Assembly (NCBI RefSeq): GCF_022898935.1
Contig: NZ_JALIRP010000005.1
Coordinates: 62,001 to 126,000 of the forward strand
DNA length: 64,000 nt
Reading direction: 5' to 3'
Origin: Paenibacillus mangrovi
Lineage (GTDB): Bacteria > Bacillota > Bacilli > Paenibacillales > Paenibacillaceae
In this document: piece by piece, positions 61,053 to 64,000 of the stretch
How positions within the stretch are numbered: position 1 is the stretch's first letter
Layout: every line of letters begins with the position of its first letter
The notes under the pieces: model-generated
Told to the model about the DNA's origin: nothing
The model's database searches: none
Seen by the model: the letters and a program-made list of their open reading frames with translations, nothing else
Position numbers and translations under genes: made by a program

Positions 61053-63059
61053 CTACGACTCTTTCAAATATCCGTTCTTGCGTGCAATCAGGTTCATGCT
61101 GGTAATCTGCTTTACCGCTCTTTTCTGTGAATGGGTCCACTCAGGCGAAGCAAAAATCACCTTCCCTGCTGGATCCTCCGATGAGCGTCCTGCACGACCG
61201 GCCATTTGAACCAGTGAAGCTTCGTCAAAAAGGCCACTGTCTGCATCTGCAATAAAAACATCGCTGCGCGGAACGGTCACGCCCCGCTCCAAAATGGTTG
61301 TGGTCACCAGAAGACGGATCTCCCGCCCACGGAATCTTGTTACTTTGGCTGCACGCTGCGGATCCTCAGAAGAAGTCCCTTCGACACAATACCCAGCCAA
61401 AATGCGGCCCAGGATCCGCACGAGCGGGTCAATATGACGAATGCGCGATACAAACAGAAAGACCTGGGCGTCACGTTCCAGGGATTCCCGGAGGGCTTCC
61501 GTTAGTTTCTTTAACAGATGTGGCTGACGCAGGCACTGCTCGATGCTTTTCATTGTAATCCGCTTCGGCACCGGTAGCGGATGGCCGTGAAAGCGGACCG
61601 GCACCTTGGCATGGTGCAGCGTCCCGCGTGCGGCCTCTTTCTGCAGCGGCCGCGGCGGTGTGGCTGATAGGTAAACGAACTTTCCATCCGGCTTACAGGC
61701 ATTCTGCGCGGCAAAGGCCAACATGGGATCATTATGATAAGGAAAGGCATCCAGCTCATCGATAATGACCAGATCAAACGCTCGGTAAAACCGCATCAGC
61801 TGATGCGTTGTCGCCAGCGTAAGATCCCCAGGTTGCCACCGCTCCGTACTGCCACCATACAACGTGACCATACGGGTTCCCTCAAAGGCCTTCGCAAGCC
61901 GGGGTGCCAGCTCCAGCACCACATCCCTGCGGGGTGTGGCCACCAGCACGCGGCCACCTTGTTCGAGGATCGAGCTGAGCAGCGGGAAGATCATCTCGGT
62001 CTTGCCCGCGCCCGTCACGGCCCAGAGAAGGAAGCGGGAGGGCGCGATTTCGCCCTGTGCGTAGCTCCCAGCGGGTGGCGCACAGGGCTTGCCGCCGGGC
62101 ACCGCCAGCCCGGCGGGGGCAGAGAGCGGCCACCACGCGCGGCCGCTCCTCTCGGCGGAGCCCTTACGGGGCGGCTCCGCCAGGAAACCCAGCGCAGCGC
62201 AGGCGGCATCGCCCTGCGCTGCGCTAAGCCCCCACCGCCCGCGCACCGCGGCGGTGGACTGCTCGGCCGCGGCACGTACGGCCGAGGCCCCTCCCGCTGC
62301 TGAGCGAAGCAGCAGCGAACAGGCGCGACTGCGCCCAAGAGCGAGGCATGCCTCGCAGTAGGCGCAGTCCGCGCGGCCGCACGCGGCGCATGGCGCGGCG
62401 CCCGTGGCTTCGCTGCCGCAGCGCCGGCAGCGGGGGAGCCTGTCGCGGCCCAAGCGAAGCGGGCCGCGTCCTGGGCGTCGCGGGCGGGCATCTGCCGCCA
62501 CGCCCGCGTCAAGCGCCAGCCGGCCCTGCAGGCTGGCCAGCTGCACGGCGCTGAACCAGGCGCCCGCGAGCCCGGGCGCCGCATCCTGCAGCAGCGATTC
62601 GACCTCTGCTGCGAGCAGCGAGCGCCCATGCAGCAGCTTACTGAGCAGCGCAGCTTGACCGCCCAGCTCCTCCATTACGCCTGCCGTATGGAGTGCCGCT
62701 TCCATCCGGCCTGCTCCCGCCGGCTCTGCAAGCAGCCGTTGTACGGCTTCCGGAGCTGCCTCATGCAGATCCCAAATCCACCCTCCCTGACTCTCTCTTT
62801 TCACATCCCAAAGCATTTCATGAACGAAAGTACTCCACTTTCCTAAGTCCCAGCTTTCCATCCCCGGCTGCTCCTCAAACTCTTGCTCTACTTCAACCGC
62901 AAGACTGTATGCCATTGCTTCGGACAGAAACACCAACTTTGCAGTTTTACCGAGCTTGTCCTTATTCCGGTTCCACCACAGCACGTCCACTCTCATATCC
63001 AGCGACCGCCTAATCGCCCAAACTCTCCCGTTCCATACGGCATAAACCGCTACCCGCAC
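61053..63059 (-). CDS. comFA: ComFA-like DEAD-box helicase of DNA uptake
   Basis: A 668-residue ATPase that is thought to drive entry of single-stranded DNA during transformation. A four-cysteine-pair zinc domain (CRRCGSEATGAAPCAACGRADCAYCEAC, residues 211-238) precedes the helicase core: Walker A AVTGAGKTE (347-355), Walker B IIDELD (432-437), motif III LSATPP and motif VI QMAGRAGRS. Length exceeds the B. subtilis protein (about 460) because of a long N-terminal region. Codons for about residues 140-340 are extremely G+C-rich compared with the rest and encode alanine/arginine/glycine-rich sequence. Translation starts at GTG with AAGGAGG nine bases upstream. Confidence 0.88.
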   Translation of the reverse strand: MRVAVYAVWNGRVWAIRRSLDMRVDVLWWNRNKDKLGKTAKLVFLSEAMAYSLAVEVEQEFEEQPGMESWDLGKWSTFVHEMLWDVKRESQGGWIWDLHEAAPEAVQRLLAEPAGAGRMEAALHTAGVMEELGGQAALLSKLLHGRSLLAAEVESLLQDAAPGLAGAWFSAVQLASLQGRLALDAGVAADARPRRPGRGPLRLGRDRLPRCRRCGSEATGAAPCAACGRADCAYCEACLALGRSRACSLLLRSAAGGASAVRAAAEQSTAAVRGRWGLSAAQGDAACAALGFLAEPPRKGSAERSGRAWWPLSAPAGLAVPGGKPCAPPAGSYAQGEIAPSRFLLWAVTGAGKTEMIFPLLSSILEQGGRVLVATPRRDVVLELAPRLAKAFEGTRMVTLYGGSTERWQPGDLTLATTHQLMRFYRAFDLVIIDELDAFPYHNDPMLAFAAQNACKPDGKFVYLSATPPRPLQKEAARGTLHHAKVPVRFHGHPLPVPKRITMKSIEQCLRQPHLLKKLTEALRESLERDAQVFLFVSRIRHIDPLVRILGRILAGYCVEGTSSEDPQRAAKVTRFRGREIRLLVTTTILERGVTVPRSDVFIADADSGLFDEASLVQMAGRAGRSSEDPAGKVIFASPEWTHSQKRAVKQITSMNLIARKNGYLKES

Positions 63060-63432
63060 CAGCTTTAACCTCCTTTTCGGTCCAAAAATAAGGGGTGTTA
63101 CACCATCTCAATACTTATCCACAGAAACCCCTCTTGACCGCATATTTCTTCCTAACATGAAAAATATCCATCCACAAACCCACAGATTCATCCCCATTTT
63201 TCACAGCTACTAAGGATGATTTTGCATTTAAGCCATTCTTTTTCCCAATTTCACGATTTCTACCTGTGGGTAAATCCCCTTTGAGTTGAATTATCATTCT
63301 AAATTTCGACTCTCTGTCCCGCTACCCGAGTTGAATAACAAACGACAAAAAAGCACACCCCACGGTTGCCCGTTCAGAAGTGTGCTTCACCTTGTATTTC
63401 TTAATATACCGCTGCCAGCCGCGGGCTTCATC
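63060..63432. other. Gene-free region upstream of comFA
   Basis: Contains a 60-codon minus-strand frame (63115-63297) without a ribosome binding site, judged non-coding, and the terminator at 63348-63387. A comFA promoter must lie here; no ComK box was clearly seen. Confidence 0.5.
63348..63387 (-). terminator. Terminator of the last gene
   Basis: On the minus strand AAGCACAC (63380-63387) and GTGTGCTT (63350-63357) form a hairpin with a G+C-rich loop, followed by TTTTTTG; 46 bases after the stop at 63433. Confidence 0.8.
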
Positions 63433-63816
63433 CTATACATAAGGAATATGCGCCGCTTCATGCGGATTTCGTAAATCAATGATTGTGGCATCTGGTTCTC
63501 CGGCATGGTTCAACATCGAAAAATCATTCGATACGGAAACCTCAACACCGGCGATGCCCTCAAGCCGCTCGATAATGACAAGTGTGTCATCACTTGAATG
63601 GAAGTCGAGCACGGTTAGCCGAAGTCTTTTGCCTGTAATCAAAGCATACAAACCAAATGCCCGAATATACCATTCGATCTGACGCTCATGATTGGAAGTC
63701 ACCAGAATATAGTGAAGCAGGTGTGTATCCTTGCGCCTTTGCCAGGCATGATAGACATGAACCGCAACAGCAGCAAGTGCGTACACTGTCAGAATCCACA
63801 TTAGCGGGGTCAACAT
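63433..63816 (-). CDS. Unknown protein with N-terminal membrane anchor
   Basis: A 127-residue protein. One membrane segment at the N-terminus (PLMWILTVYALAAVAVHVYHA) is followed by a basic stretch (WQRRKDTHLLHY) and a cytoplasmic domain of about 90 residues with YILVTSNHERQIEWYIRAFG, LRLTVLDFHSSDDTLVIIERL and a C-terminal VSVSNDFSMLNHAGEPDATIIDLRNPHEAAH. The strand-helix pattern recalls a small alpha/beta fold with a glycosyltransferase-like DFHSSDDT turn, but I do not recognise the family. GGGAGGTG precedes the ATG. It lies upstream of the competence genes on the same strand, separated by a terminator. Confidence 0.75.
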   Translation of the reverse strand: MLTPLMWILTVYALAAVAVHVYHAWQRRKDTHLLHYILVTSNHERQIEWYIRAFGLYALITGKRLRLTVLDFHSSDDTLVIIERLEGIAGVEVSVSNDFSMLNHAGEPDATIIDLRNPHEAAHIPYV

Positions 63817-64000
63817 GCAGACTCACCTCCCTGTATACCAACACTATATGCCGGTAAAGTCAGGTCGGTGAATGTAAGCGTATATTCTGCCCACACCCTT
63901 TTCAGGGGTCACGGCCATCGCCTATCCAGTGGTATTTTTCACAATCATTTGCAGGAAAACCCGAAATTCCAATTGACAGGAATTAGAGGGTTACCCATCC

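Noticed and set aside
61734..62658. Many overlapping frames in the G+C-rich part of comFA
   Set aside because: High G+C removes stop codons in all frames; only the comFA frame joins conserved helicase motifs.
63115..63297. 60-codon minus-strand frame upstream of comFA
   Set aside because: No ribosome binding site, composition like the surrounding intergenic DNA.
1..64000. tRNA, rRNA, riboswitch or T-box elements
   Set aside because: No cloverleaf, rRNA segment or known riboswitch core was recognised by eye; a covariance-model scan was not possible.

Overview
The window looks like chromosomal DNA of a low-to-moderate G+C Firmicute, most likely Paenibacillus or a close relative. The reasons are LplA/LplB/LplC-type sugar importers next to glycosidases, the comFA-comFC-yvyF-flgM-flgN-flgK-flgL-(DUF6470)-fliW-csrA-hag-fliD gene order, a long-form hpf next to secA and prfB, Gram-positive ribosome binding sites, and many AraC and LacI regulators. 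I see no tRNA, rRNA, CRISPR array or complete insertion sequence. Genus assignment is inference.

Layout. 1-9.5 kb: two paralogous LacI regulators and an oligosaccharide operon (lipoprotein binding protein, two permeases, a GH36-like alpha-galactosidase and a second (alpha/alpha)6-type glycosidase). 9.6-9.9 kb: operator-like palindromes, two terminators and a possible small transcript. 9.96-16.4 kb: an alpha-mannoside operon (GH38 mannosidase, ROK sugar kinase, phosphomannose-isomerase-like protein with an extra N-terminal domain) and a divergent AraC gene. 16.4-20 kb: two PhyH-type dioxygenases, a xylose-isomerase-like TIM barrel protein and an AraC regulator. 20.1-27.6 kb: an RHS/YD-repeat polymorphic toxin locus with its cognate immunity gene and a trail of displaced toxin tips and immunity genes. 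28-29 kb: fabH behind a FapR-like operator. 29.2-37.8 kb: arginine biosynthesis genes in the order argC-J-B-D-F-G-H, with copies of a dispersed intergenic repeat inside the operon. 38-44.4 kb: housekeeping genes yitT, prfB (programmed +1 frameshift), secA, hpf and csp. 44.7-59.8 kb: late flagellar genes, two TPR glycosyltransferases and a secreted VWA/IPT-repeat protein. 60-63 kb: competence genes comFC and comFA. The window ends with an unknown membrane-anchored protein.

How it works together. The two sugar operons would import and cleave alpha-galactosides and alpha-mannosides and feed mannose-6-phosphate and fructose-6-phosphate to glycolysis. The flagellar block combines sigma-D promoters (three candidates with the same architecture) with a FliW-CsrA-flagellin control circuit; a GGA-loop hairpin lies in the flagellin leader. 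The glycosyltransferases are plausibly for flagellin modification.

The most unusual region is 20.1-27.6 kb. The RHS toxin gene is split by one extra base inside an AAAG tetranucleotide tract, which would give on/off switching if it is not an assembly error. Downstream lie two toxin C-terminal fragments, each directly in front of an immunity-type gene, plus a frameshifted CbrC-type gene and a HicB remnant: a record of successive replacement of toxin tips.
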